Origin: Lolium rigidum
Lineage: Eukaryota > Streptophyta > Magnoliopsida > Poales > Poaceae
Direction: 5' to 3'
NCBI RefSeq assembly: GCF_022539505.1
Contig: NC_061512.1
Location: forward strand, 246,652,510 to 246,716,509
Length of the DNA: 64,000 bases
Shown here: positions 9,068-22,136 of the stretch, one piece after another
Position numbering within the stretch: the stretch's first letter is position 1
Layout: each line of letters begins with the position of its first letter
Program-made: the position numbers and the translations under genes
The notes under the pieces: generated by a model
The model's database searches: none
The model's input: only the letters and a program-made list of their open reading frames with translations
What the model was told of the DNA's origin: nothing

Positions 9068-12000
9068 TTAATCCCCATGGATTGTGTAACGCTCCCACTT
9101 CTTAGTCGGGTCATAGATCTGCAAGAAATACATATGGTTATTTTATTGCATAAACGAAATTGTTGAAAATCAAGCAACTTATTTTTCAATAGATCGTTCT
9201 AAAATGCAGGGAAAGATTAAAAAAGAAGTAAGTGCCAAACCTCCCATCTTGAGGCCGGGAATATATGCTTGTTTTTCTCATACCAATGTCTCTCTACAAC
9301 CTTCCCTGCATGAGACTGCAATCATAAAAAATGAGATTAGACATCTGGATTCTGGAATGCCGCATGTGGACACCACAAATAGAAGAGATTGGTGAGTCAC
9401 CTCATCCTTCTCTTTTGTTGCATCGGCGATGGTACGCACGTCCTCATGAACATCAAAGTGGAAGAGCTGGAAAAGAAATCAGCGTCAACGGATAACTCAA
9501 CTCTTAGCCATGAAGATTTTATCTAGAAACTAAAATAAATAAATAAATAAATAAACTTGTTTGGATGAATAGGGACTAGACTTCACTGATTTATTTCTAC
9601 ACTACAATCTCACCATCAACATTCTTAAGTGACATTTAACTAGACGAAACAGCACATAAGATAATACTGCTCTTAGATGTATGTGATAGCAAAACGGTGA
9701 GCACTTACTAGAAAACGATGAGCAAGCAAGGAACACAAACATAGAAGAGATGTATACGTGTTTACATATATAGTAAATGTGATAAATCTAGGGCAAGCTC
9801 TAAAAGAATCAACATGTTCAAGGAAAGAAAGAAAAATCAAGGAGTCGTGAAGGAATAAGGATTACCGGTCCACTCTTGCCCCTTGCTTTATTAACAATTA
9901 ACTCGTAGAAGCTGTGTTGCTGTCAATTCAAAATAACAAAGAAATCAGAACAGGATAAAACACAGTATTAGAAGAAATGCAATTTACTGGGGAACAAACT
10001 TAAACATAACATACATGTGGGATAATGAGATCTTCCTTCACATAAAGTAGGTTCTCAACCGATGTTGTCCGTACTTCACGGAACTCAGGGGCAAGCTGCT
10101 GTTGAACAGCCCTTAAGAATTCTCCAATAGAGTCACCTTTGCGGGCCTGGGAATGTAAAGGTTTGTTGAAATGTACAGTTCACCTGTGTAAAACAATCAA
10201 AAGAGGAACAATTTTGCCCAGTGTTAGAAATGCACCTGAATAGCTCTCCTGTGACCAGTACCATCCCAGTAACTGTAAGTGATTGAAAGAGGTTCATCTG
10301 AAATAGGGATATTACTTAATCAGTTCCGATGCAAGAATTATCCAAAAGATAAAGATACATATTATTAGATTAATTCATTAGGTATGAAATCAGCATGTGG
10401 CAATACTTTTGACCAGTTCTTGCTCACGCGACCACTGCATCTTCAAGCGTTCTCGCTCTGCCTGTTCCTCTGCCTCCCTCTCTCTGATGGATCATTCTTA
10501 GCAAACAGCTTGCGGGTTAAACAAAGCTTGGAAACAAGAATTAACACTCCAAGTAAAAACTCATAAACTGAAAGACATACCTGTCAGGTAGAAAACTTGT
10601 CTCAACTGTAGGATCCTTCCCAAGTTGTTTCTTTTGAGTTTCTTCTGTAATGCATAACAAGCGTAATGTTCATATAATAATAATAATAAAATCTAAGATA
10701 ATTCAAAAGTACTTCAAAGGGTCCAGACATATAAGAACACTGCCAATACTCAAATACATATATCAGGCCACTGTGAGCACAAACAGTGAGATTGTAAATC
10801 AACAGAACATCATAATGATTTGTAGCCCTTACCAGGAACTGATCATTTGCTTTATATCTTATTTAGATTCAGTTATTTCCAATTTTCCATGCAAGGTCAT
10901 CTACACAGAATTTTCTATGCAAGATTCAAAAACATGACAACAAGGTAACGTTGCAACCAACTGTGGAATCAATCAAACGATTGTCTTGCCTTGGCCTAAA
11001 CTCACGGCACTCCTATATCAAAGATTTGCTGAACAAAAGAACTAACTATCATAACACAACTAGGCCCAGCATTAATTTGTGACTGGAACAGAACAACTAG
11101 ATACAAACTAATAATAGATGTCTATTGCTGAATGAAATTCATCGACAATGACTACATTTAAATCAGATGCCAATCTTGGATCACAAAGTAGATAAACAGC
11201 AAAACAAGGGAGCTCAATAGTGAATATGATAGGTAACAGATGATCAAATTATAAAAACTTAGTAAAACATTGTATATACTTCAGTAGTCATACAGTAGTT
11301 AAGCCAACAAAACATGAGTGAACATGAATCAGGATTAGGGATCATACGGTTCTCAAACTCATCATCATCACTTCCGTTCTCAATTTCGTCAAAGAAAGAC
11401 AAACGCGGATCTCCCCTCACTCTCCTCTTTTTCCTTTTCTGCATCTGCAGTTCTTCTTCTCTGAAACCAGCAACACAATACTTAGATTGGTACAGGGAAA
11501 CAATTCAAAGAAATTTCTGATTCTGCCAGGCTAGGATTTGAACTCACTCTTGTTGCAATTTTAGAAGCTTCTCTTTCTCTTCCTCCTCAATCTTAGTTCT
11601 TATGTTAACCCTCTGCTCACGCACGCGAGTGATAAATTAGATGATAAAATTTTACTTTGCCAATGAACATCTAAGCAATTTTACGTAAACAGTATGCATA
11701 TTACCTTCTCAACATACTGCTCCCTTGTAACAAGACCAACGGTTTCTTTCTTGAATGCAGTCTCAAGAATCTGAAAACCCCAACTCTTAGTGTTTAGCTT
11801 GTAACACGGTATACAAATTTATACAGAACTCGCAAAAGAACTGATATAATTTAAGTATCAAGTGAAAAAGCCAGAGACACTTGAAATTAAAATACATTTT
11901 CTTAGAGATTGCTAGTTCTGGGTATTCTAAGCGATTCATACAAGTGCACAAGTGCCAAAGCCCAACATCGTAAAAATCCCGTACAAGGAGAAGAATAGCC

Positions 12001-12610
12001 CACGTCGAGTAAGGCCTTATCGACTTCTCATCAAATCCAGGTATCTTTAGCTCAAAAAAACAAAAAAATCAAACCCCGGTATCCAAGAAAGCACTTCCAA
12101 GTAACTGTAAGGGATCACCCAAACAACAATCCGACATCCATAAGTTCCCACATATCCTATGAGCTCGCGTTTTCTGAGTGCGCTTATCAAATTAAAGCTA
12201 ACTATGTCGTGGCAATCAGCCAACCACATAGATAATTCTCCAACATCAAAATTAACAGCTTAAATTAGGGTTTCCAAATCCAGCAATGCCTAGTCATGCC
12301 CAAGCACACCCGAGATGTCTCTATTAGTCTATCAAGTATCTAATTCCAACACCACATACATGCTAGTAAGCCAGTCAACGAGTAAATAAACGAAGATTTG
12401 GGTCGCCAGCCAAATCTACTTGGGATGACGCTGTGACGATGTTACCTCGGAGGTGCTGGAGCCGAACTGGAGGAGTCCGGGCTGGCCGTCGGCGTTCTTG
12501 CTCTTGAGCTCCTCGATCTTCCGTCGCTCCGCCTCGCGCTGCTTCTCCAGCCGCCGGATCTTCACCGCGTCCTGCGCGGTGCCCACGTACCCGTCGCCGA
12601 ACCCCGACAT
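9068..12610 (-). CDS. XCT: XAP5 CIRCADIAN TIMEKEEPER (XCT), 12 exons
   Basis: A complete XAP5-family gene. Exons on the minus strand: 12446-12610, 11705-11770, 11548-11612, 11348-11460, 10581-10644, 10407-10483, 10236-10297, 10015-10146, 9866-9919, 9401-9466, 9241-9315, 9068-9118. All introns are GT-AG and phases agree, giving 990 bp and 329 residues, close to the 337 of Arabidopsis XCT. The N-terminus ([20 protein letters not shown]) is the conserved XAP5 start. A charged coiled-coil region ([17 protein letters not shown]) and a basic stretch (KRKKRRVRG, probable nuclear localisation) follow. The XAP5 domain fills the C-terminal half ([33 protein letters not shown]), ending YTIHGD. In Arabidopsis XCT is a nuclear protein affecting circadian period, light and ethylene responses, small-RNA production and splicing. 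No damage was found. The start has a conserved protein sequence directly after a GC-rich 5' UTR. Confidence 0.96.
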
Positions 12611-14567
12611 CCTCCCTTCCTCGGCTTGCCCCCTATCCCTCCTCTTCTTCCGTCAGCAGACGACAGGCCGACTATATTGCGGCGGAGCGCCGCGGCAATC
12701 CGACGGAGAGTGGAGGCGGCGGCCGGAGGGGGGACAATGCGATCCGCCGGGCTGTTGGGTTGGGGGGGAGGAGCTCAGAATACACCTAGGCATGGACCGG
12801 GCCGAGTTCGGACCAGAATTTGGAGCCAGGCTCGGACGGAAAACATCCCACTCAACCTACAAAAAACGTGATTTAGGGCGTGATTGGGCGAAACCCTATA
12901 CATCGCTACGGACGTTCTCTTGGGCCAAGGCCCAGTATCACGCCACGCTTTTTTCGGGTTCCAGTCATGTTGATTCTTTTTTATGGTTTTATTTGGTTCT
13001 TCGTTTTTCTTTCATTTTATTTCCTTTTTTTTACTGTATAAACTAAACATTTTTAAAAATTCGAATATTTTTGAAATATCAACATTTTTTCTGAACATTT
13101 TTTAAAATTTGAACAATTTTTAAGATTAAACAATTTTCTTAATTTGATTATTTTTTGTTTAAATTGCAATTTTTTAAATTCAAATTTTGTTTTGTTTTGA
13201 AATTTGCTCAGTTTTTAAGTTATGATCAGTTCCGAATTTTGCTTGAATTCAATATTTTGAAACTTGCTAAGTTTCGAAATTTCCTCAAATTCAAAAAAAT
13301 ATGAAATTTTCTCAGCTTTCAATTTCTGTTTAGTTTCAAAAAAAATTGAATTCAAGTTTTTTGTTCTATTTTGAAATTTGCTTAGTTTTCGGAATTTGTT
13401 CAAATTTATAAAAAAAAAGGTCCAACGTTTGGCAGAAAGAGATTCGAACTCAAGGTCTCTCGACCGGTCAAGCGGAGCTGCAACCACTTCATTGTTGCTC
13501 GTATGTTGTAGCACAACAGAGAAAGCTTCTTCTTATTTTTCGGTGAGCGAATGAACTAGTGGGCCGGCCCAGCGGGAAGCAGTGCGTGCGGGAGGCGGCG
13601 GTTAATCCCGCACGCATTAAAGCGGCCTATAGGGCGCCCCGTGAATTGTGGGCGCACCAATAGCACGCTCGGCAGCGTGGCGGAATAAGCATCGCTTAAA
13701 GGCGATTCCGGGTGGGGCGGCCCATTAACGTGTTCACTACTTCACTAGCTGAAAAGAAATAGTACCAAGTTCTCAAAAAAAAAATAGTACCACATTGTTT
13801 TAGGGTGTGTTTGGTTTGGGGATGGGGTGGAATGGAATGGAACCATTCCATTCCACTGGCACGGAACCGTTCCATCTCTGTGTTCGGTTTGGACAAAAAA
13901 AATTCTCACGGAACGGTTCCATCCTTGTCTTCGGTTTTGGAATGGGATGAGAATGGAATGTAATGGGTGAGATAATCACCCGATTAATTATTTACTAAAC
14001 TTGATTAAGTAGTGCTAAACTTGATTAATTATTGCTAAACTTGGTTAATGAACTCGTATTTTTAGTCCCACCGGTTTCAACACCATTTCAGTTAGTGCGG
14101 AACCGAACTCGTATTTTTAGACTATGAGCAAAATTTGAATATGAACAAATTAGAATCTGGGCAAAAAAAATATTTTAAACAAATTTTGAATCCGAGCGAA
14201 ATTACAAATCCCTAATATGAGCACAAAATTATTTTAAACGAATTTCAATCAGAGAAAATTTTAATTTTAAACAAATTTTGAATCTGAGCAAAAATTAATT
14301 TTGAACAAAATTTGAATCTGAGAAAAAAATTAATTTTTAGAAATTTTGAATCTAAGCAAAAAATTTCAACAAATTTTAAAAAACAAGCAATTATTAAAAC
14401 CGACCGAAAACCAAATAGATGTCGAAAAACCGGGCAGACGAAAAAGACCGAACAAATTTAGACTAGAACCTTCTAGAATTTCATAAAACGATAAAAAACA
14501 CCACCTGTGTTTATAACGGGCCGCGGCCCAATAACGTTCGCTCCCAAGCGATGCTTATTAGCCCACA
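12611..14567. other. XCT upstream region, then AT-rich transposon debris
   Basis: 12611-12780 is GC-rich and should hold the XCT 5' UTR and core promoter. 13020-13420 is a run of AAATTTGAA-like sequence, and 14100-14400 is similar; both are common inside grass DNA transposons. An inverted pair (AATAAGCATCGCTT near 13685 and its complement near 14546) may be the ends of one element that the copia retrotransposon later cut. A GGGTGTGTTTGGTTTGG motif at 13803 resembles hAT-type ends. No gene is seen. Confidence 0.5.
13981..14049 (+). repeat. 20-bp tandem repeat, about 3.5 copies
   Basis: The unit reads TGATTAATTATTGCTAAACT with small changes between copies. It lies inside the AT-rich debris and has no evident function. 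Confidence 0.8.
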
Positions 14568-15254
14568 TGAATGGATCGTAGCGAACAAGAGGGGGGTGAA
14601 TGGCGCTACGGCAAGTTTTAGTCTTTTTCAAGTTTTATGTAACGGAAGGTAAAGGTGTGACTTTTAGCAATGGGGGTGATCCTACAATGAAGCTAGAGCA
14701 TGTGCAACAAGTAAAGGAATCAACAAGATAATGAGAGTAAGGAGCGAGACAACCGGGGGGCGCGAGGCGAGTCGAGGTTTGTTTCCCGCAGTTCCTTCCA
14801 CTAAAGGAAATACGTCTGCGTTGAGGAGGTGCTAGTCTCACACAAGAGACTAGGCGGCCACACCAGGAAGGAAGGCCTCACCCTCTTCCTCGAGAGAGCT
14901 CCACGGAGGTACTCTCCCTCTTCCACTAAGGCACCGGTAGAGGCGGTGATTCCTTCACAAGGTTGGGGCGAGCTCCACACACACAAGGATGCTCCCAACA
15001 CCCTATGGATCTAGTACATCACCAAGCTAGACTCTATAGCTGCACATCTCCAATGTTCCACCATAGGAACCCATCACCAATGCTGCACCATAGGAACTCT
15101 TCCAATCCTCCACCAAGAAACTCTCCAAGGCTCCACCAAAGGAACTCTCCAATGCTCCACCAAAGGAACTCTTCTCCAAGATCCACCAAAGGAACCCTAC
15201 CACCAAGATCCACTAAGGAATAGCTAGTATTTGTGAAATCTCTCTTGGTAGAAG

Positions 15255-16385
15255 CATTGCCTATGGAGGAAAAAGACTGCAGATGTGCAAGCAAAAGGAA
15301 ATGCACTAGTCTCCTGGAAGAAAATTTGCAGACCTAAGGAACAAGGTGGTTTGGGAGTTCTTAATCTTGATATTCAAAATAAAACTCTTCTTCTCAAGAA
15401 TCTGGACAAATTCTACAATAACTCTGATATTCCTTGGGTACACCTTGTAAGAGATACCTACTATACTGAAGACAAACTCCCTGGAATTAAAGTTGAAGGA
15501 TCCTTCTGGTGGAAAACCCATCTTAAACTCATTGATACCTATAAATCTATGGCAAGATGTAATGTGGGGAATGGCAAGACTGTGTTTTTTTGGACTGATC
15601 TTTGGGGGGACTCATGTTTGCACCACAAATTCCCACATCTTTTTTCCTTCACCAAGAAAACTGATATTTCTGTGAGTAAAGCTATTCAAATGGAGTATCT
15701 ACAGGATCTCTTCCATCTTCCCCTCTCTCAACAAGCTTTTGATGAATTTGAGCAGTTGGAATCCTTATGTGAAAATGTGCAAGCTGAGATGCATCTTTCT
15801 GGACATGATTCTTGGAATTACATTTGGGGATCTGATAAGTTCTCAACAACAAAGGCTTATAAACTCATGATTGGAGAACAACATACCCCAAAATTCTTCA
15901 CTTGGATTTGGGAGTCCTCTTGTCAACCTAAACACAAATTTTTCTTCTGGCTCCTTCTACATGACAGACTAAATACAAGGAATCTTCTTAAGAGAAAGAA
16001 TTGTCATCTTCCAACCTTCAACTGTGCCACATTACAATGTAACCAAGAAGAAACCTTGGCACATCTATTCTGGAGTTGCCCTTTTGCTCAATCATGTTGG
16101 GCTATGATTTGCCCTCAAGTTATGAATCAGCACTCAGTCCTGGAAGCTTTCTATGAGATTAAAGATCATTTATCATTACCTTTTGCTGTGGAGATCATCA
16201 TCCTGGCAGCATGGGCCATTTGGATTATTAGAAACAGGAAGATTTTTGAAGATCAGACTCCCTCTTTAAGTGCCTGGAAGATAGTGTTAAAGCAAGAGCT
16301 CATCCTACTCTCTTTCAGAATGAAGAAAAAAAGATCTGAGGCTTACAAAGCTTGGCTCGATTTCTTTCTTAGCTCTTTAGTTTAA
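15255..16385 (+). pseudogene. LINE ORF2 C-terminal part (RT end and zf-RVT)
   Basis: The frame is open from the first bases of the insert (HCLWRKK, the usual sequence after the reverse transcriptase core) to a natural stop, 376 codons. It therefore has no true start codon. The zf-RVT zinc-binding region lies in the second half (KFFFWLLLHDRLNTRNLL, then CATLQC and HLFWSCPFAQSCW). The reverse transcriptase catalytic core and the endonuclease are missing because of 5' truncation. The frame has no internal stop, which suggests a fairly recent insertion. Confidence 0.93.
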
Positions 16386-16412
16386 GCATTCTGTACTCCT
16401 TGTACAGCTTGC

Positions 16413-16501
16413 TCTTTTTTCTTTTTTTCTTCTTTTCTTTCTTTCTTTCTTTCTTGCTTTTCTTTTTCTTTCTTCTTCTTCTTCTTCTTCTTTTTCTTTT
16501 G
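16413..16501 (+). repeat. Pyrimidine microsatellite (TTTC/TTC)n
   Basis: A run of CTTT, TTTC and TTC units in the 3' untranslated part of the nested LINE. Confidence 0.9.
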
Positions 16502-16774
16502 TAACCTTGTACTTTTTTGCCTTTTATAATAAAAATTGTAGTGGGGTTTTACCCCACTGTTTCACCCTCAAAAAAGAACTATAGATCGGGGTCTCATCCA
16601 CCTATCCTCAAAGTTAGGGCAAGATTGGTTGGAGGGGGAAGGAGATCCTCAAGGATTAAGCTCAGCAACAATGGAGGAGAGAGAAGGGGAAGAGATAAAA
16701 TCGTGTTGGGGAAGAAGGGGCCCTTAAATAGGCTCCTCCAAATCCAATCGTTATGTCCAGATTTGGCCTAAGCG

Positions 16775-17165
16775 ATACTACCTCTTTGGGGTAAACGGTA
16801 CTATCGCTCTGAGTTCAAATTCGATCCAGATCTGGTCAAAGGACACAGAGCGGTACTACCGCTCGTGGTACCGCTCGAGGTACCGCAATAGGGTCCAGAC
16901 CTTACTGGATCCAGAGCGGTACCAGGGCGGTACCGGAGCTGTACGACCGTAACGCGTTACAGTACCTCAAGCGGTACCTGGAGCGGTACTACAGCTCGTG
17001 AGCGGTACTACAGCTCGTGAGCGGTACTACCGCCCTGGGTACTGCAGGGGTACCGCAGCGTGTTTCTGGAGGGCAATTCAGAACAGACTCAGAGCGGTAC
17101 CGACAGCGGTACCTATAGGGTAGCGGTACTACCGCTACAGGTACCGGTAGTACCGGCCTGGCTAA
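16775..17165. repeat. GTAC-centred palindromic repeats in the LTR U3 region
   Basis: Many copies of AGCGGTACTACCGCT-like sequence and GGTACCGC, each nearly its own reverse complement, scattered at irregular spacing. The other LTR has the same region at 25685-26050. In the element's own direction it lies about 230-600 bp inside the LTR start, that is in U3, where promoter and enhancer elements lie in retrotransposons. Confidence 0.85.
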
Positions 17166-17385
17166 ATATGGTTTTCTTCCCTTTTTCTCTCCAACTTTGT
17201 TACCTCGCTAAACACACACAAAACCAGAAAACCTATTAACTACGCTTCAGTCTTCCGATCTTGATGCGTCCGGCGAGGTCACCGTGTACTTGCAAATCTA
17301 ACAATGATACTCAAGGCACACGGTAAGATTACTCAAGTGTTGTCATCAAACACACAAAACTTGGGGTATGAATTTTGCTCTTACA

Positions 17386-17401
17386 ATCTCCCCCTTTTTG
17401 G
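17386..17401 (-). other. Polypurine tract of the copia element
   Basis: On the minus strand the sequence AAAAAGGGGGAGAT lies directly before the TG of the 3' LTR. This is the classical plus-strand primer of copia elements. Confidence 0.93.
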
Positions 17402-18244
17402 TGTTTGATGACAACACAAGAGTTGACAATAACAAATGATATTATGATGAGAACATTAGATTTGCAAAAACTCGACGGAGCTCCCCCTACACATGTGCAT
17501 ATCATGAATATGTATTTGAATACAAATACACATGTTATAGAGACATCACTCCCCCTAGTTTTTACAAACCAAGCACATATGCAACATAGATAGATGACAT
17601 GTTCAAGAGGCATATGCACAATATGGAGGCAACATAAGATCATATACGGAGATTTGGGTGAAGTTATCATATCATAGCCTTGAGAATACCCAAACTCACA
17701 ATAGGATGCCTCCATAGGGTTGTTGATGTAGCCATAAGACAAGATAAGCAACTAGAACCAAACGGCTACAAACAACAAAGGTCTCCATCCACCTAGGAAC
17801 TTCTCCCCCTTTGGCATCGGAACACCAAAAAGGAGGGTAACGAAACTAGAGAGATGGAGAAAAAGAACATACAACCAAGCTTGCAAAAATCACGAGAAAA
17901 CAAGCTTGATAGAGGTTCTTAAAACAAGAAGAAGAAAGCAAAGAAGAAAGACAAAACAAGGTCATGAAGAACCGAAAAATCCTCAAGGAGGGGGGGTGTT
18001 GGTGGCCGAAGCCACCGTGTAAGAGTATAGTAGTTGTGAGGTCGCGTAGATGTATCTAGGACTCACGGACTACAACTCAACATGAAGCTCATAAGTCACT
18101 TAATTGACAAATAGCAAATGTTTTGGATTTCTTTATGCATTATGGGGGGAGTGATAGCTCAATGGATTTAAACCGCACTCCCCCTATGTCCATGCGTGCC
18201 TTTCATCTAGATATGACGGTAAGATTGGTATGTGCGCACGACGG
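17402..18244 (-). other. Copia 3' non-coding region
   Basis: About 840 bp between the RNase H stop and the polypurine tract. I see no envelope-like ORF of the kind some SIRE relatives carry, only short open frames. Confidence 0.7.
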
Positions 18245-21200
18245 TCAAGCAAAGTTCGACGGATCAATGATATTTAGCTCATGCCTCAACTCAATAAAGC
18301 GCTTCTCATCCAAGGGCTTCGTGAAGATGTCCGCCAATTGCTCCTTGGTGCCAATATAGGATAGTACAATATCTCCGCGAGCAATGTGGTCCCGGATGAA
18401 GTGGTTCCGTATCTCAATGTGCTTTGTCTTGCCATGAAGAACCGGATTGTAGGCGATCTTGATTGCGCTCTCATTGCTATACTTGAGTCCATAATCCCGC
18501 AAGGTTTGCCTCATCCATAAGATTTGAGCACAACTACTCGCCGCGGCAATATACTCGGCTTCCGCGGTGGAGACGGAGACACAATTTTGCTTCTTCGAGG
18601 ACCAACACACCAAAGATCTTCCAAGAAAGTGACATGCTCCGGAGGTAGAATTCCTATCAATCTTGTCGCCCGCCCAATCGGAGTCGGTAAAACCAACCAA
18701 GGCGAAGTCCGTGTCCCTTGGGTACCATAGTCCGAAGTGTGGGGTATCAACTAAATATCGAAAGATCCTCTTGACTGCCACAAGGTGGCTTTCCTTCGGA
18801 CTTGCTTGAAACCGTGCACACATACCAACGCTCAACATTATATCCGGGCGAGAGGCACAAAGGTAGAGAAGTGAACCTATCATCGAACGGTAGAGCTTGG
18901 TATCCACCGCCTTGCCGCCCTCGTCAAGAGTGAGTTGACACTTGAGTTGCATCGGAGTTCCGATCCCCTTGGCGTCCTTCATATCAAAGCGCTTGAGCAT
19001 GTCTTGGAGGTACTTTGCTTGATTGATGAAGGTGCCTTGTCGCATTTGCTTGATCTCGAACCCAAGAAAGTACTTAAGTTCACCCATCATTGACATCTCA
19101 AACCTATTTGTCATCAACATAGCAAACTCATCGTTGAATTTTGTGTTAGTAGAGCCAAATATGATGTCATCTACATAGAGTTGGCATACGAAAAGCTCCC
19201 CATTGACTTTCTTAGTAAAAAGAGTGGGATCGATTTTCCCCACTTGGAAACCACTGCGCCTTCAAGCAACTCCTTGAGATGCTCATACCAAGCTCTAGGA
19301 GCTTATTTGAGACCATATAGGGCCTTTTTGAGCTTGAAGACATGGTCCGTAAAATGGGGGTCCTCGAACCCCGGGGGTTGCTTCACATATACTTCCTCAT
19401 GTAGAGGACCATTAAGAAAAGCACTCTTAACATCCATTTGTTGCAACTTAAAGCCATGATGTGAGGCAAAGGCCAAAAGGATACGGATGGACTCGAGCCT
19501 TGCAACGGGTGCAAAGGTTTCACCAAAGTCCACGCCTTCGACTTGAGAGTAGACTTGTGCCACCAATCTTGCTTTGTTGCGGATGACCGTGCCACTTTCA
19601 TCTTGCTTGTTCTTGAAGATCCACTTGGTGCCGATAACATTGCGGCAATGATCGGGTCGCTTCATGAGAGTCCATACATCCTTCCTCTTGAAGTTGTTGA
19701 GTCCCTCTTGCATTGCATTCAACCAATCGGGATCTTTGAGAGCATCATCAACTTTGAGCGGTTCCACCCTAGAGACAAAGGCATGGTGCGCACAAAAGTT
19801 TGCAAGTTGCCTCCGAGTGGTGACGTTTCTCTTTAGATCACCAATGATGTTTTGCAAGGAATGAGACTTGAGACGCAAGTGTCTTGTAGTAGGATCTTCA
19901 CGGCGAGTGTCGGCTTGAGGAGATGGTTCTTGTGAGTCCTCTTGGCCTTCATCACGGCTTAGGTCCTCGCCTTGACCTCCATTGTCGTTGAAAGAGGCAA
20001 CTTTGTCATGAGATCCGGACGGCTCGGGGGTATAGGGAATATCATTGTCCATGAAGATTGTCCCCGAACCACTCGGAGAAGAACTTGAAGCTTGACCTTG
20101 GTCACTAGATGTTGGGTGTTGAGGTAGACGAGCTTGCGGTGTGTGTTGTTCTTGAGCTTGTTGAGGTGAACTTGGACTTGATTGTTGTTGTAGATGTCGA
20201 GGTTGATCTTGAGGTTGAGGTTGAACTTGAGGTTGTTGTAGAGGTTGACTTGCATTTGTTAGATCAACGGAAGAAGCTTGGCCTTGTGGTGTAGATGGCT
20301 CCACTTGGGTGGAACTTGGTCCTTCCCCGGTACTCATAGAAGGTAGCGTTTGAGGTAGGCGAATTCCTACACCCATCCTTCCTATGGTATCCGGGGGAAT
20401 TGTATCTCCTTTCTCACAAGAAGCACTTCGCTCCTCCAAAGATCTATCATCTTCATCGAACGTCACATCACAAGATTCTACAACACGTCCACTTGACTTG
20501 TTGAAGACTCTATAGGCGTGAGAGTCCGTAGCATGGCCAACGAAAATTCCTTCTTGAGCTATTGAATCAAACTTGGATAGGCACGTGTCCTTGATAAGTA
20601 TGTAGCATTTGCATCCGAAGACCTTGAAGTATGACACGTTAGGCTTGTTGCCGGTGAGGATCTCATATGGTGTCTTCTCAAGACCTTTGCGAAGATAGAG
20701 GCGATTAGTAGCATGGCAAGCGGTAGAGATAGCTTCCGCCCAAAAATTGTAGTTGGACTTGTATTCCATCATCATGGTTCGAGCGGCTTCAATCAAGGTT
20801 CGATTCTTCCTTTCGGCGACCCCATTTTGTTGGGGAGTATATGGCGTGGAGTATTGGTGTTCGATTCCTTCCTCGCCAAGAAAGTCATCCAATGTGTAGT
20901 TCTTGAACTCCGTTCCATTGTCGCTTCCTTATTGCGAGAATCTTGTTGTCGTACTTGCGTTGAACTTGGTTGGCAAACTCCATCATGGTCCGTTGAGTCT
21001 CACTCTTGTACTTGAAGAAGAATACCCAACAATAGCGTGAATAGTCATCAACGATGATGAGGCAATACTTCTTTCGTCCAAGACTTTCATGAGAAGGTGG
21101 ACCAAAGAGATCAACATGTAGGAGCTCCAAGCATCTTGTGGTAGAGATGATAGTCTTGGCCTTGTGAGGAGCTCCATGCATTTTTCCTTGTACGCAAGCC

Positions 21201-22136
21201 CTACAAACACGATCCTTGCAAAAAGAGACATCTTCTTTTAGTCCGAGTATGTGGCCACCCTTGTGGAGACTTTGCAAAGTCCTCATGTTGACATGGGCTA
21301 GTCGGCGATGCCATAACCAACCTTTGTCACCTTTGGCGAATAAGCAAAGAGCGGAAGATGTTGTCTTTCCGGAGAAATCGACAACATACAAACCGTTCTC
21401 TACATATCCAACAAAAGCTACATTGAGTGTCTTGCTCCACAAGAGGACCACCATATGTTCATCAAAGAATGTGCATAATCCCATACGAGCAATTTGATGA
21501 ACAGAGAGTAAGTTGTAACCAAGGGTCTCGACAAGGAGGACATTCACAAGTGAGATGTCGGGTGTTACCACCACCTTGCCAAGACCCAATACCTTAGAGC
21601 ACGTGTTGTCGCCATATGAAACGGTAGAGAGAGAAGGCACGAGGTCGACAACAATATCCTTGCTTCCGGTCATATGACTTGTGGCTCCACTATCAACCAT
21701 CCATTTAGCGCCACCGGAAGCATAGTCCTACAAGGAATCAAGTCTTGGATTTAGGTACCCATTTTTCAATGGGTCCTAGCATGTTAGTAACAAGGGGTTT
21801 GGGAACCCAAATAGTCCAATCAACATTATCCTTTTGAGGACCAATAAAGCGAGCACGAATATGTCCATAGTAATCAACAAAAAGAACATGAGAAGGGTTG
21901 TTAGAGCCGGCGAAACCCGTCGAGACGGAGTTGGGTACTCCATCCCTTCTTGAGCTAGCATTTCTCCCTTCACGGTTGGTCTCCATGTTCTTCTTGTCCA
22001 TCTTCTTCTTGGTCCTCCTCTTCCTCTTTCTTTGGCTTGGTAGCCACTCCTCCTTCATTGCACGAGCCCTCTTTGGCTCCATCTTTAGCTTCAATGACTC
22101 CTTCCAAGTACTTGGCTTGAACTTGGAGTCTATCAA
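18245..22136 (-). pseudogene. Copia pol: protease, integrase, reverse transcriptase, RNase H (broken)
   Basis: Four open pieces: 21738-22136 (pol N-terminus), 20885-21700 (protease DSGATSHM, GAG-pre-integrase zinc region WLWHRRLAHVNM with CRACVQGKMH, start of the integrase core), 19303-20892 (rest of integrase, a Q/P/S-rich linker, first half of reverse transcriptase) and 18245-19243 (LYVDD catalytic motif, then RNase H with DSDWAG and AEAEY). Breaks: a frame change and an in-frame TAG near 21730-21760; a one-base insertion near 20918 in the integrase core, just before the second catalytic Asp region; a TAA at 19303-19305 in place of a sense codon after KKALYGLK; and a frame change near 19255-19275. 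In RNase H the usual CDN motif reads YSN. The element cannot make its own Pol. Confidence 0.93.

Larger units (their letters stand above)
15254..16574 (+). mobile_element. 5'-truncated LINE nested in the copia 3' LTR
   Basis: The other LTR is continuous at this point (GGTAGAACTATAG), so the insert limits are clear. It is flanked by AGAA on both sides (15250-15253 and 16575-16578), the second one adjoining a short A-tail. It runs opposite to the host element. Only the 3' 1.3 kb of a plant L1-type LINE is present, as expected from incomplete reverse transcription. Confidence 0.93.
14568..17385 (-). repeat. 3' LTR of the copia element (with nested LINE)
   Basis: Starts TGAATGGATCGTAGCG and ends GCTCTTACA on the plus strand. 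Without the nested LINE it is about 1.5 kb, like the other LTR. A minisatellite of about 24 bp (CTCCACCAAAGGAACTCTCC) lies at 15050-15222 and a GTAC-rich palindromic region at 16775-17165. Confidence 0.95.

Noticed and set aside
12453..13046. A 197-codon plus-strand frame across XCT exon 1 and its upstream region
   Set aside because: It runs antisense through exon 1 and then into low-complexity upstream DNA; no domain is visible.
13430..13500. A tRNA-like B-box (GTTCGAATC on the minus strand)
   Set aside because: No matching acceptor and D arms; the T stem pairs poorly. It may be a SINE remnant but cannot be supported.
20109..20294. A Val/Glu-rich plus-strand frame
   Set aside because: It is the reverse of the Gln/Pro-rich linker between integrase and reverse transcriptase in the copia element.
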